DNA of 64,000 nt from Galaxea fascicularis (lineage: Eukaryota > Cnidaria > Anthozoa > Scleractinia > Euphylliidae): contig OX419344.1 in the NCBI GenBank assembly GCA_948470475.1, forward strand, positions 25,590,725 to 25,654,724, in the 5' to 3' direction. Position 1 is the stretch's first letter; the number at the start of each line of letters is the position of its first letter. Of this stretch, positions 49,701 to 61,488 are shown piece by piece. Position numbers and translations under genes: made by a program. The notes below the pieces were generated by a model, which ran no database searches, was not told the origin of the DNA, and worked only from the letters and a program-made list of their open reading frames with translations.

Positions 49701-52700
49701 GCTGAAGGTGACTGCTTTAAAGTTAGAAAGTTGATTGAAACTGGGATTGTTCATGTGGATGTTGCTGACAAAACTGGATATACTGCACTTCTAGCTGCTT
49801 CAGTAAGTACAGAGTTTTGGAATAACTTTACATCTGTGCCATGTCATCCACAACAGACTAGTGTTGTACAACCCTTATTTATTTATTTATTTACATGTAT
49901 TTGTCTATCAGAGTTCACTGTTATTGAGTTTCATCAAGGTCAAAAACAAGGTCTTTAGCCCTGACAGGTACTACAGATTATAGCACCTTGTCAATAGCTT
50001 CATACATGTTGCAGGTAAAAATCAAATTCAGGTAAAAATGTTTAACCTAGGTTGATTCTCAGATCCCTTTGTCTCCCAAGCCTAATCATTCAAAATTAGA
50101 TACAAAGAGTGTTTGTACTGCAGCTTTTTGACGGATTTTGTTAAGGAGACAAGGGAAGTTCACTTTGAGTGCTTTGTTTTGTTTGCTTTAAACAATTGGC
50201 TTTTTTTTCTTAAGGTAAATTGCCACCGAGATGTCATAAACTGTCTGCTTGACAGTGGTGCCAATGTGAACAAGTTAAATGATGAAGGATTGTCTGTTCT
50301 AGCAGCATGCCATGTATTGTTCTACACAAAACACACTTGGAAGGATAACATTGCTGAAAACATACCCAAAGAGAACTTGTTCAATTGTATACAGGAAGAT
50401 CGTCAAAAAGGAACTTACGTACATAGGAATTACCGCCAAAGTGTTGTGGTGGAAGGTGATAAGTTAGAAATAAACAGGGAGTCTGGAGAGGGTGCAGAGG
50501 AAAACTCTGAAGATGAATGTGTAGAGAATTGCAATCAAAATGAGAACAATCAAGTTGATACCGATAATCAAAGGACGTACACAATTATTGAATTTGCTGG
50601 CCAGACATTTGGAGATACATGTAAGGATGCGAAGAGTGGTGAACTAGAGAACAATTTAAACAATACTGCAAAAACTAAGATAGATTTAAATAAAAATGGT
50701 GTTGTGAACAATATGAATGTTCAAAGAACAAAAAGAATTATGGAAGATGGTGCTGACAATCATTTGGACTCAGGGATGCTAACACCAATCAGCAATTTAT
50801 CATTGAGACATGAGAAGATGGGGGATAAAACTGACAAACTCAGCATAACAGACCCATCTCTATTCAGTATGATGACTGCAATCAGCAGCACAAGGCAGCC
50901 ATCAGAATCAGCTGATGATGTGCATAGTGAAAATAGCTTGGAACAAAACAAGCAAGCATTGTTAGCTGTTCAAAGGTAAAGTATTAGCATACTGGCCCAC
51001 TACTATGTCTGTATTTGTGGTAAAAAAAGTTTGCCTGTTCTTTCACCTGGTGGGTCATCGAGAGTGTAAATAGCTTGGGGAATTTAAAATAGTGAGAAAT
51101 TGTGTAAATGGAGGGGGGTGCTGTGAAGGTTGCAGTCCATTGTGATCTGATTATGTACACTGCACATAGGGTACATGTACCCTACTCTACCCCACTCTAT
51201 TGTCCTCTTCTTTTTTCTCTTCTTCTCCCCTCTCCTCTCCACCCTTCTCTTTTCTATTCTACCTCTACCCAAATTGAGAAAATAGTCACCTAATATACAC
51301 TGCAGTATAATAAAGCAGGGTAGAGTGTGTAAAAGTGTAGTAAGAATATAACTTTATCTTGTGTCATTAGACTTGCTTAAAATTTTTGAAAATGCTTGGC
51401 AGTGTGCATGTCAGCAAGTAACGTTTATTATTTGTTTCAGACGTCCTCATCTTGAAGCAACAGTTCGTCTTCTGCTTAAACGAGGTGCTGACCCTAATGC
51501 CTCATCTCTTCCAATGCCAGTTCTTTTCTTTGCTGTGAAAGCTGCTGATACTGCTGCTGTGGAAATTTTACTCCAGAAGGGAGCTGACACATCAGCCAAG
51601 TTATCTGAAGAGGTAACAAACACTTTGCTGTACATGTGGCTAGAAATGATGTCTGTTTTTTTTAAGGGCTAATTAGGGCTAGTTTTCCTTGTTAACTCTT
51701 TTTCTCAGTCATCCTTGATAACTAAAGACATTTATCACATTGCAGGTTGTAATATGTAAAAACATGACGTGTTTTTTCTTTTCCAGCAATCAGGGATTGC
51801 ACCTCTTCATATTGCTGTAGCTTTGCCAGATGAAACAGGTGTTGAGATCACCAAGCTTCTTCTTAAATCTGGAGCGGATCCTGACATAAAAGACACTGCA
51901 TTTGATTCAGAGGATAATGGCAGGACACCAGCTCATATAGCATGTTCACGGGAGGACGATGACAAGGTAAGTCAAAGCCCTTGTGACGGGTGTCTTGAAA
52001 CTTCAGACTTCAGACCTCAGACCTTGAAAACTCAGACCTCAAAACTTCAGACCCCTTGAAAAATGACTGAGATTGTAAATGCAGCTCTACATGAATGACT
52101 ATTTATGATAATTATCGTGACTAACCCCCAAGTGTCAAATCACGCAACAAGCCCACATTGATAATTGCAGACAAGAATTAAACCTGATAGTATATTTGTG
52201 AAAGAATACCTATCTCCAGCAACCCTTGAGAAAAGAGAAAGTCAACATGCAAGTATATAAGCAGCCAAGAGAGCCGGGAGGATCGCTTGTTTTGTGTTAG
52301 ATAAACTGGTTATAAGAGACAGACCTAATGTCGAGAACGGCTAAGTTATTCATTTCTTACTGTTATTTTTCGCGTTGTTTTTCATCTATGTTTTAATTCT
52401 GTTTTCCCCCACATTGAAAATGTCTGTCTTTCTGGAATCTTCATTTCCCTTTAATGACCTTGAAGACGCCGACTTCAACCTGGCAATTTATGAAATGCAA
52501 AATGGTCCTGTTTGCTATGATGCTGATAGATTGACTAGTTTAAGTTTCAATCCTTTGCTCCACAATATTAGAACAAATCTGGTTCGTTTATTTGACCTTG
52601 TCCCTGACACCAATCTTAGTGATTTATTTAGCAATGTCTGTGAGTATTTTATTGAAGATCAATTTAAAGAGTATCCGGTGAAGACTTGCATATTCGTGAC

Positions 52701-55110
52701 AGCTTTTCTCTACTGCATTTAAACATTCGTAGCCTACAATGTAATGCAAGCGAATTAACAGATCTTTTATTTAATGTAAAGTTAAAATTTTCTTTCATTG
52801 GTATTTCCGACACTTGGTTAAAATATTAATGATTTGTCGCAGTCAGTTGACATCTACGGTTACAGTTTTTTTTTAGCAATTTGATTTTAAATTTTGATGC
52901 GATCTTGATTTTTCAGAGCCAAACATCACAGATTCTTTGTTTATTGAAATTGTTAAGCCCCAGGGAAAGAACATTGTTACTGGTGTGATTTACAGGCTGC
53001 TAAACCAAAACGTTGATGAATTCTTAACAATGACCAATGAGCTATTAAGTAAGATTTCAAAGAAAATAAGATATGTTATATAATGGGTGACTTTAATTTA
53101 GACCTAATGAACCACCAAAGTCATTCCGTTACTGGTGAATTTTTAGATGATTATGCGCCCTACAAGAATAACTTGTCATTCAGCAACTTTAATTGACAAA
53201 ATTTTCGTCAATCAATTTTTCAATAAATCTTTTCAATAAATCTAGTGCCAAATATGAAGTTATTTTTCTCTGTTCTTTTGTTTTGACTTTCTCCTGTAAC
53301 ATTGCATGGTCATATACATTGTACTCGCAGGTATCATGTGCTGTAGTTTGCCTTTTGTTGGAATATGGAGCTGATCCTGACTTGCTGTGTGAGGGACACT
53401 CTGCACTTTCTTTGGCAATCTGTAGTGGAAATGATCTGGTAGGTCGTCACTAAAAAATGTAAGTAATTTGTTTAAATTTATTTCCTCTTGTACATCTACA
53501 AAAGAAACTAAAATGAAATAATAATATAATACTTATAATGAAAGAGTGTCAGATGTATTTGAATGGTTACATCCACAGAGTAAAGCTTTTACTATGTAAT
53601 AAGCAAATTTAAGACTTTGCAAGATGGCAAGATTGCTGTTTGTAATGTGATTCTGAGGCCTGGTTTGTAAAAGCAATGGAGGCAACAAGATGGCTTTTTC
53701 ACAAAATTCAAATTTGCACTGCACTTTAAATGTGAATCTTTGAATCTTCAAAATGACCATAATTTACATGATATGAAGTTGAATGCAGTTTGCCAGTGCT
53801 CATTACAAAGTAACTTTGCAAAGCAACAGTAATTGTATTTCTTAATTTCTTTTGTTTATTTTCAGGCTGTAGACACACTTTTGGAGCATGGGGCTAACCC
53901 TAGCCTTTGTCTTTCGAAAGGGGTAGGGTCAGCACTTTGTGCTGCTACCTCTTTTATGGCTGAAAGAAGAAGAACTCCTGCTGGAAGAATAAAACTTGTG
54001 AGTTCAAATAATGATAGTTTATCCTCACAGTTAGTTGTGTGGTGGATGTTTTCCCTCATGATCATTGGTTATGCTCTACCATTTTAGCAATGCTTTTACA
54101 GTCAATGACAACAAAGCGTTCCTGTCATTAACAGACTCATGAATTCATCAGTGTAAAATTGATTGCGTTCATGGATTCAACAATCCGTTCATCAAATTGA
54201 ACCTCGATTCGAGATTCAAATGTCGATTGGATTAATGAACAAAAGCCTTGCCATTTATCTATACTAAGTTCCAGCTCTTCCTCGTTTAAGGAAAAGATGG
54301 CGGACAGACTAAACAGTTTGCCATGTATGTACAAGACAGGGAAGGCTCTGTCTGGGGCTTTTCGAAAAGAAATTATTGAGTTAAACAATCTGGGTTTCAG
54401 TGCAAAATGATATATCAAGGATTTCAAGGTAACAATGTGATGGGTCAACAAAATTGTTGACCATTACCGATAAGTAATATCAATCTGGTTCTTTTGTAAA
54501 TATTCACAACTATTGTTCAAAAGAATCGGCAAATATCTGTTGGTGGAATCGCCCATGCTTTGATTTGTCTTCCATATTTGGTAAGGCATGTTTTCATTAA
54601 ACCAGTCTACATTTGAGTTTTGAATCAAGGCTCAATTTGAACATTGGATTATTTATTTCATGGACAGATTATTGAATCCATGAACAGAATCAATTTGGCA
54701 TTAATGAATTCATTAGCCCATTAACAATAGTAACGCTTGGCTGTCTTTGACTGTAACAGTTGGTAATACCGGTATCATTAATATTATTTTTCATCAAAGT
54801 TGACAGCATAATGCTGTCTTCCATTGGAAACTGACCTGTGAATGGCCAAAGAGCCCATCAGGTCACAGGATGGGGCTCAATGTCATATTTGGAAACTTTC
54901 CAGCTTTGCTGTGATGCTACTCATATTGTCATAATTATAATGATAATAATAATAATAATTTTAAAAAAAAAGCATCTTATTCTACAAGTATTAAAAGAAC
55001 ACTGTTTTACAATTCCTGTCGATTTAAAAAGCACAATGTTTTGAAGTTCATTTTTTAATGAAAACATGTTTCAGATGAGACACTATCCAATCGTCAGTTG
55101 TACAGTGAAC

Positions 55111-55145
<35 letters not shown>

Positions 55146-58100
55146 GGTAACAGAGTTCAAGAGCCCAATCAGCTTGCCATGCCAGTGTTGTCATATCTTA
55201 TGTAGTCCCAACACTGGTGTCTGACAGACTTGCGCAACATCAATAGGCAGGCACAGAAGATCGTGTGCGAGAGTGGTGGCAAGCATCCACTATGGCTGAA
55301 AGTGACTTTCTATCTGCCAAGGGCTCTGGGAGGATGTGGAGTGAGATCAGTAGAGGAAGAGTACAAGATGACTTAAGATCAAGCCAGCCATTAAGCTGTA
55401 TAGTAATGAGGATTCTACCATGAGCCTGGTGCGGGCATTTGAAGAGAATGTGGCACATCAAGGTCATCAGTCGCTCGTCAAAGAGGCTAGAACGTTCAGC
55501 CAGACATTGGAAACTGGCCGTCCTGGAGGCACTTTTCCCATAAAAGTATAAGAGATTAAATGAATTTTTGTTGAATTTCTTCTAAAAGTGGCCCTCCAAA
55601 AGACGGCCGGACGGCCACCTGGCTAAAAGCCTGTTGGGGATCACCCTTGACCTGAAATTTCTGCACCCCAAGTGTTGTGACAACACAGATGGAGCAGATT
55701 TACCTAGAGATAAGATAAAGAGGCACCTCAAGAAGGCTGCACTGGAATGGCATAAAACTGCAGTCAAGGAAAAGAGATGGCAAGAAAAGCCTCTTGCAGC
55801 TAGATGGGTGGAGTACCAGCTGAACCAGTGGGGATGCTTTGCTTGGCTGAAGAATTGGGATACAGCACCTACACACACCATTGCAGGGAGACTTGAACTT
55901 TATTAACAGCTACCTCGACAAAGGTCTATCACACACATAAGACCCAATCAACCTAATGACACCCTATGTAGATTCTGTGGCAAAACTGCTGAAAGTATCC
56001 CTCACATGCTGGTGAGCTGTTGTGCGCTGCCACAGAATAAGTACCTCGCACGTCATAATGCAGCCCTTAAGGTACTGTTCTGGGAAATGCTTAGAGAACT
56101 TCAGCTCTCCGATACAGTGCCACTATGGTATTCTCCAGTCATTCCCAAACCCATCTACGAGTCTCCCGAGGCCCAAGCATATTGGGATATCCCAGTCTTT
56201 GCCGTAAGTGAGCAAGTGAAGCAGAATGGAGTGGATGCGAGATTTATAGATCACAAGAAGAAGAGAGTCCTGGCAGTAGAAATGAGCTTCCCGTGGATGG
56301 AGAAAAGAAACAAGAGAAGACCACCAAGTATGGCCCCCTCTCCGCTGGGAACTCAAACAGCACTTTCCAGGATATGACATTCTGCAGTATAACATCATCA
56401 TAGATGTCCTAGGAGGGTGTTCCAGTGAGGTAGACAAGGCTATGAGGGAACTGTTCGGGACTCAAGGAGGAGAGATTCTACTCCGGATGCCGTCATCTTG
56501 CACACCCTGAACATTACCTACACACTGAAAGTGATGTCTTGAGGATAGCTGAAGAATGAACAGAGACATATATATTATATATTATACTAGTTACAGAGTT
56601 GTTAGCCTTAGGTTCTCCTGGGTTACGTTTGACTCCCCAGGCTGGCTGGATAGGGATCCAATGGCATCCATAGGTTTTCACTGTCATAATAATAGCACCT
56701 TTCCATAAGAATGATGGAAGCGCTTAACACAGGTTTGATAAGGCACCCTGGAGACTAAATAGCACAGGTGACATTATTACATGTAATACCTTGTTCCAAG
56801 CTTGGAAACTGTAAACTCTGTTGTAAGACTAACCAGATGCATTTTACTTCTTTTGAAGATAAACAAATTGATGAGAGCTGGAGCAAACATCCTGTCCCCA
56901 ATAACTGTGAACCTCAAGTATCCCCCTGGCACTGTGGTGGACTATGCTTACACTGTGTTTTATCAGGTAAAATATTTTTTCACTCCTTCCATTCAATTAT
57001 TAAGTTTCCTTTTCATCAGTCTATGAGTTGTTCCCTTTTTTTCTCATTAGAACAGTTAAGTTCTAAATAAGAGAAATATTAATGTGCAATCCAAAGTCAC
57101 CTTTCCTTTTCAGCTTATTTCTGTCCCTTATGAGTTCTAGTTTGTGTAACTGGCATCTTTTGTTCTCACTTTTTTACCTATTCAGGCTCATTGTGTTGTG
57201 TTTTCATGTTCATCACTGACCAGTTAGTGTCTTTGAGATATAATGCCTTTAAGGTGTTAAAGCATAGCCTCCAACCCTCCACAGGGTAGAGATCTAACTA
57301 TTATAATACAGTCATTGTTGAACTGTTTGCCTGGCCATAGAGAGATTAACAAGACGTGTTTTCAGTTTTTCACTGCAGACTCCCATCTTCAAAATAGTTT
57401 CCAGGCTAAGAAATGCCTGCTTGGTTAAATTGTCTTATTGATTATTAACCTTGTAGGATCGCAAGATCGCCCATACCCCTTACCATGCCCTGACGGTAGC
57501 TGAGCGTGATTGTTACAATGCCCGCCGGGAAATGTTGGATCACCTTGGAGATCTGTTGCGCACACAGGTGCTGAAGAAAGAGAAAGAACTGATTGATAAA
57601 CAGATTGAAGAGGCTGAGAGGCAGGCTGGTAAGCTGTGTTTTAACATCCTTGACTGTCGAGCTAAATAAAAGTCTAAGTTTAGAAACAAAATTATCTATT
57701 CTGAAGCACGTGTAGTATTTTATCTCAGTCTCTTCGTGTTGTGTGGATTAAATATCCTGGCCCCAGTTTCTGGGATGAAATTAGAAGACTTGCGTGCATT
57801 GCCCAAGAAAATTGGAATTGGTTCATCCCACCCTGAAACAGCGTAGAGCATGGCAAGGTAACAATAGCAAAACGTACACAGACCGTTTCACCACAGGGTT
57901 GTTCATCAACCCTTTTGTTTAGTGGATTTCTTGTTGTCGGTGCAAGTCAGATTGTTTACTGTTCTGTAAAAGTTTATCCTTCTCCGTCAATTTGAATTTG
58001 CAATGCGCCATACAAAAACTTTCTCATCTTACCGAGCATCAGTCACATCAAGACCGTTTTAGCTTGGCAATGATAAGATTAAAGCGAAATGGCTGAATAT

Positions 58101-59903
58101 TTTTGTGCTTGTTGTTTTAGAAGCACAGAAACCCGAGGGAACCTCACAATTAGCTTGGGGTATTTTGAAATCACCTGGCAAGGCCAGCAAACTGGGAGGT
58201 CATGATCACTCTCCTGCTGGGAGAAATCAAGACCGTACCCCTACTGGTCCAAATCAAGGCCGTACCCCAACTGGGAGAAATCAAGATCGTACCCCTACCG
58301 GGAAAAACGATGGTATGAGGTACAGCCGAGTCAGCTTCCGTCTTGAAAACGAGGCTGAGGCAGATCGTGAAGTTCAGGCTATCACCGGAACAGACGAAGA
58401 GTGCCCTGGCGAGGTGTGTTATGCAACTCTGTTTTTCATTGATTGTTTTGGCGGGTGTAGATGAGATGATTCAGCATGGCAGTGTTTTAACATCATTATT
58501 TAATTTACAGGAAGATAGAAGGAACATGACTTCAGATCTTTCACCATCTGCTGAGGTCAGCAAAGAAAGTACTCCATGTTCGCTTGAGTCCAGTGTTCCT
58601 GAACAGCTGTCCACTCAGCCCTCATCTACAGGTCGAGATGAAAACTGTGGTTTGCGCATTGCGGTAACCAAAGCCGCTGACCACATGAGCATCTCGGCCC
58701 TGGCGACTCAAGCTCTGAAGCAGCGGCAACAGGTGATGAAAAACCGCTTCCGGTACTGTTATGAGTGCGGCCGCTCGATTGCAATCCGTTTGTCGGCTTG
58801 TACAAGATGTAAAGAAGTGTTTTATTGTAGCAAGTCTTGTAAGCTGAAGGCGTGGAATGCAAGGCATAGGGAGGAATGTGTCAGATTGACAGGTAAGGTC
58901 TCCTGCCACTGAACCATTTTTATGACCATCTTCTTGCATACATGTAATCTTTGGCTGACAGCTATTGGGGGTTTAAGATCCATTAATCAAAGTCTGGATT
59001 CTAGATATTGAAAATTACCCATTTACCATCGTGATTTGAACTTACCTTGAGGTCACGTTATCGGGACCATTTAAATATCTGCATTTGTTAAAGAATAGAA
59101 ATAAGTAGTAGAAGTAAGGCTTACTTCCAGTTCTTTAGGATCACTTCGATGGCTAAACGTCACACAAAGATTACAGCAAACGATGCAGTTATGGTACATA
59201 AATGTCTCAATGGATTATCACCTAGCTACTTGTCTGACAAATTTTCAACTCGAGCCACTATCCACAATAGGCAGACAAGATATAGAAACAGCCCTAATAT
59301 TCCGTCTTGTAGAATCACTGCTGGCCAACGCGCCTTTTAATACCGTGGCTTGAAAATATGGAATAATCTAAGTAAAGACATAATGGCAACAACAAATACT
59401 AAAGCTTTGAAGAGACGCTTGATCAAAGAATTGATTTGAAACATGAACTACGTCAGATGATAATCATTGTATTTAGTTGCTATTTAGTTGTTGTTCATTG
59501 TTCTTATTAATTAGATAAATAATTAATTTATTCATTAATTTATTTAATTTATTTTGTATTGATGCTGAAAAACCCTTTTTAGGGTTGCTTTGTATTTAGT
59601 TGGAGCGGTTTGAATGTGTACCGTCACTGTGCACCGAGGTCCACAATTGACTGTTCGCTTGATGTGAATGTATTAACCTTGGTTGTATTATCATTAGGTG
59701 GAGTAAAGACAGCTTTGAGTCGACGAGCAGAAAGTCCCACTCCGACAACAGACCCTGATGGCTCTCCCCCCACTTCTACCGTCACGGGTTCCCAAAGAAA
59801 GACCCCTTCACGGGGAAGGGGTGAGAAGGTGCGAAAACCACAGACGTCCTCAAGAGCATCCAAACGGAGCACTACATCATCTGCAACAAAAATGAAGAAA
59901 TAA
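46725..59903 (+). CDS. ANKMY1: Ankyrin repeat and MYND domain-containing protein 1, 13 coding exons
   Basis: CDS: join(46725..47018, 48637..48783, 49317..49802, 50215..50975, 51441..51612, 51787..51966, 53331..53438, 53866..53997, 56859..56966, 57457..57628, 58121..58413, 58511..58892, 59698..59903), 3441 nt, 1146 residues. All introns are GT-AG and all phases agree. The start ATG follows an in-frame TGA by one codon. In order: about six MORN repeats (residues 20-185), ankyrin repeats (267-345 and 563-780), a [20 protein letters not shown] segment typical of ANKMY1 (783-805), a short coiled region, and a MYND zinc finger (about 1034-1075: CxxC, CxxC, YCxxxC, HxxxC). A basic Ser/Thr-rich tail follows. 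Exon 4 adds some 215 acidic, Asn-rich residues between ankyrin repeats, and exon 11 holds a 10-residue tandem repeat; both help explain a length above the roughly 940 residues of the human protein. MORN, ankyrin and MYND modules are protein/membrane interaction modules. No enzyme activity is expected. Introns carry several transposon remains. Confidence 0.93.
47449..47573. repeat. Long hairpin (55-bp arms) in ANKMY1 intron 1
   Basis: 47449-47503 and 47519-47573 are inverted copies with few mismatches around a 15-nt loop. The inner 16 bases (ATCTCAATGTTTCC and flanks) pair perfectly. The outer ends contain TGGTCCCTT. It is probably a tiny foldback MITE. Because it lies in an intron it should be transcribed as an RNA hairpin. 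Confidence 0.85.
47953..48358. mobile_element. TA-flanked pogo/Tigger-like MITE in ANKMY1 intron 1
   Basis: Begins C(C)GTCAAACCTCGATTATCC after TA (47951-47952) and ends GGATAATCGAGGTTCGACTG before TA (48359-48360). GGATAATCGA recurs several times near both ends. 406 bp, non-coding. CAGT(C/T)-AACCTCGATTATCC ends with TA duplication are typical of pogo/Tigger elements. Confidence 0.85.
52420..53235 (+). pseudogene. LINE ORF2 APE-endonuclease remnant in ANKMY1 intron 6
   Basis: With frame changes the translation shows, in order, an LHLNIRSL motif with a later FIGISDTWL (the usual L-N-I-R-S-L...E-T-W-L of CR1/L2-type endonuclease), then [14 protein letters not shown], then GDFNLDL, then an ATLID-IFVN segment. 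These are the conserved blocks of an apurinic/apyrimidinic-type LINE endonuclease. Stops and frameshifts separate the blocks, and no RT follows. Confidence 0.75.
54099..54753. mobile_element. TA-flanked MITE with about 100-bp inverted ends in ANKMY1 intron 8
   Basis: Starts CAGTCAATGACA after TA (54097-54098) and ends TGTCTTTGACTG before TA (54754-54755). Both ends share an AAGCGTT block followed, in inverted orientation, by ATGAATTCAT, AAATTGATT, GTTCATGGATTCAA and ATTGA(A/G)CCT(C/T)GATTC words. 655 bp. No transposase is seen. Confidence 0.8.
54931..55143. repeat. Two (AAT)n microsatellites in ANKMY1 intron 8
   Basis: Short (TAA)n tracts at about 54938-54959 and 55111-55143. The second immediately precedes the R2-like LINE remnant. 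Confidence 0.85.
55150..56520 (+). pseudogene. R2/NeSL-like LINE 3' half: RT tail, CCHC knuckle, restriction-like endonuclease
   Basis: Broken frames in the + direction give, in order: the RT-thumb region ([13 protein letters not shown], then [18 protein letters not shown]); a middle segment; a C-x2-C-x7-H-x4-C zinc knuckle near 55973-56020 (CRFCGKTAE...HMLVSC); and a DARFIDH...[10 protein letters not shown] block near 56237-56295. That last block fits the PD-(D/E)XK-type restriction-like endonuclease of early-branching, site-specific LINEs such as R2, NeSL and CRE. Several stops and frameshifts make it inactive. It sits inside ANKMY1 intron 8. Confidence 0.75.
58218..58310 (+). repeat. 30-bp coding tandem repeat in ANKMY1 exon 11
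   Basis: Three units coding G-(R/P)-N-Q-(D/G)-R-T-P-T-type decapeptides, then a partial fourth (GKND). The nucleotide units differ at few positions. The copies keep the frame and their third-position differences are partly silent, so the repeat lies in translated sequence. Confidence 0.85.
59149..59438 (+). pseudogene. LINE RT C-terminal tail in ANKMY1 intron 12
   Basis: The translation starts with [24 protein letters not shown] sequence, contains R-x-T-R-Y-R, and after one in-frame stop (TAA at 59338-59340) continues [14 protein letters not shown] and ends in [10 protein letters not shown]. This is the usual tail of a CR1/L2-like ORF2. It is 5'-truncated and carries a nonsense codon. Confidence 0.7.
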
Positions 59904-60630
59904 CATTAGTGTAAGCTCTTTAGAGGAAGATCGAACAAACTCGTGGCTGGAAATTCGCCGTTACAGGTCGTGCACCCTAAAGTGAATCAAATTTAAGTAG
60001 TAGTGTGGAATGCTCAAATATCAATGTAGATTTGCCAGGTTACCTGGTCTTGACCCTCGTAGCACATGTGTGGAGTGTGTGGTGAGGCCCAGTAACGCTT
60101 ACAGAGGAAACTAGAGAGTAGTAGATCACATTAGAGCAGAAAGCACAGAACGTAATCTCCTGTAAGTGCCAGAAACGATTTCGCCTTTTGTGACACAACA
60201 AGAATAGTGTACTTTCGACTGATTAGAAAGAGAACAGGTGTACGCCGATGACCGTTGGCTGTGGCCTTTTTACAGACGGTCACTCTCTTCAAACAATGGT
60301 TGTGAGATTTCTTTGTCCGATGTTTTTAGGAGAGTGAACCTCTGTGCAAAAGCAAGGGAGTTAGTGAAGGTAGGTATACGATTTAGTTATCAGTGTTTTA
60401 AAGGATAGGTTGGTCAATAAGTGATGTTTCTCCTTATATACTGGAATTGTAAATTTTCAATCAACACAGCTTTGAGTCTCTTGTTATACAACACACAGCA
60501 GGGCGCGGTAGGCGAAGGCAAGCCAGGAAGGAATTTCTTTGTGTCGTTCATTTGTTTTTCTTCCTTTTTTTTTAAATTTATTTTAGATAAGTGTTTTCTT
60601 GTATTTGTAATATGTCGTTATTTATAAGGA

Positions 60631-60636
60631 AATAAA
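60631..60636 (+). promoter_or_regulatory. Candidate polyadenylation signal AATAAA for ANKMY1
   Basis: A canonical hexamer about 730 bp after the ANKMY1 stop codon, the first clear one downstream. It implies a long 3' UTR. Confidence 0.45.
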
Positions 60637-60659
60637 ACTATTTTGCTTATTAGTTTCTT

Positions 60660-61101
60660 TATGTTTGTCTTAGTGAAAGTTCTGGACACATGCAAGATAG
60701 CCTGCGAGGCTCAATGATGCACTCAATGATGCACACTATAGAAGTAACTCTCCCGAATTGAGTCGTTTCCTCCTCGTGCCTGTGATATTCAGGGTCGTAT
60801 GCCTTTGTAACACGTTGCCGTTATTTTTGTTTGAGATGAGGCCTTTACCGAAGTTGTTCCAACCACTTTTATTTACATTTAAGTGGTAAAGGAGTCATAA
60901 AGATCAAACGTCACGTCTGTAAGTTAATCCAGGCTTGTTTCTCTTGTTGAGATCATTTTGGTATTATAGTTAAGGTACAGTTCAGATGGAGAAACCGCGT
61001 AACTTTCCAGACGTGGTCTGTGATAGGAGAACGAAACAATAGTGATGATACAACACAAACGATACCCCTAGCCCTGATAACTAAAGAAGCTACAGGTCTT
61101 A
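60660..61101. other. Intergenic, nothing recognised
   Basis: Short stretch between the ANKMY1 3' end and a Harbinger-like MITE. No coding frame or repeat is recognised. Confidence 0.5.
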
Positions 61102-61488
61102 GGCCCAGTTCAGACGTCGTGCTTCTGCCGTGCCGAACTTAATTGCAATTAGGTTCAACTGTAGCACGGCAGAAACACGACTTTGACTCAGACGTCGTGC
61201 CAAATTCAGGATTACCGAAGCCACGCAACAATAAGTCAGTGGTAATGAAACAAATCCCGCCAAAATACATTAATATAATTTATGAATTTTGTTTGGCACG
61301 GCAGAAGCACGACGTTTGAATCGCTGCCGTGCCAGAGTCGTGTAGCACGACAGAGCTTGTCGAACTTAATTGCTTGCCGAACTTAATTCAAAAGTGTGAT
61401 TCAGACGTCGTGCTTCTGCCGTGCTTTTGTCGAACTTAATTCTTGAATTTAGTTCGGCACGGCAGTAGCACGACGTATGAACTGGGCC
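61102..61488. mobile_element. Harbinger/Tourist-like MITE with TTA target duplications
   Basis: Flanked by TTA at 61099-61101 and 61489-61491. The ends GGCCCAGTTCAGACGTCG and CGACGTATGAACTGGGCC begin inverted repeats of about 43 bp with three mismatches. The motif CGTCGTGCTTCTGCCGTGC and its complement recur at least four times, including internally. GG-starting ends plus a 3-bp TTA/TAA duplication are characteristic of PIF/Harbinger MITEs. Non-coding. Confidence 0.88.
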
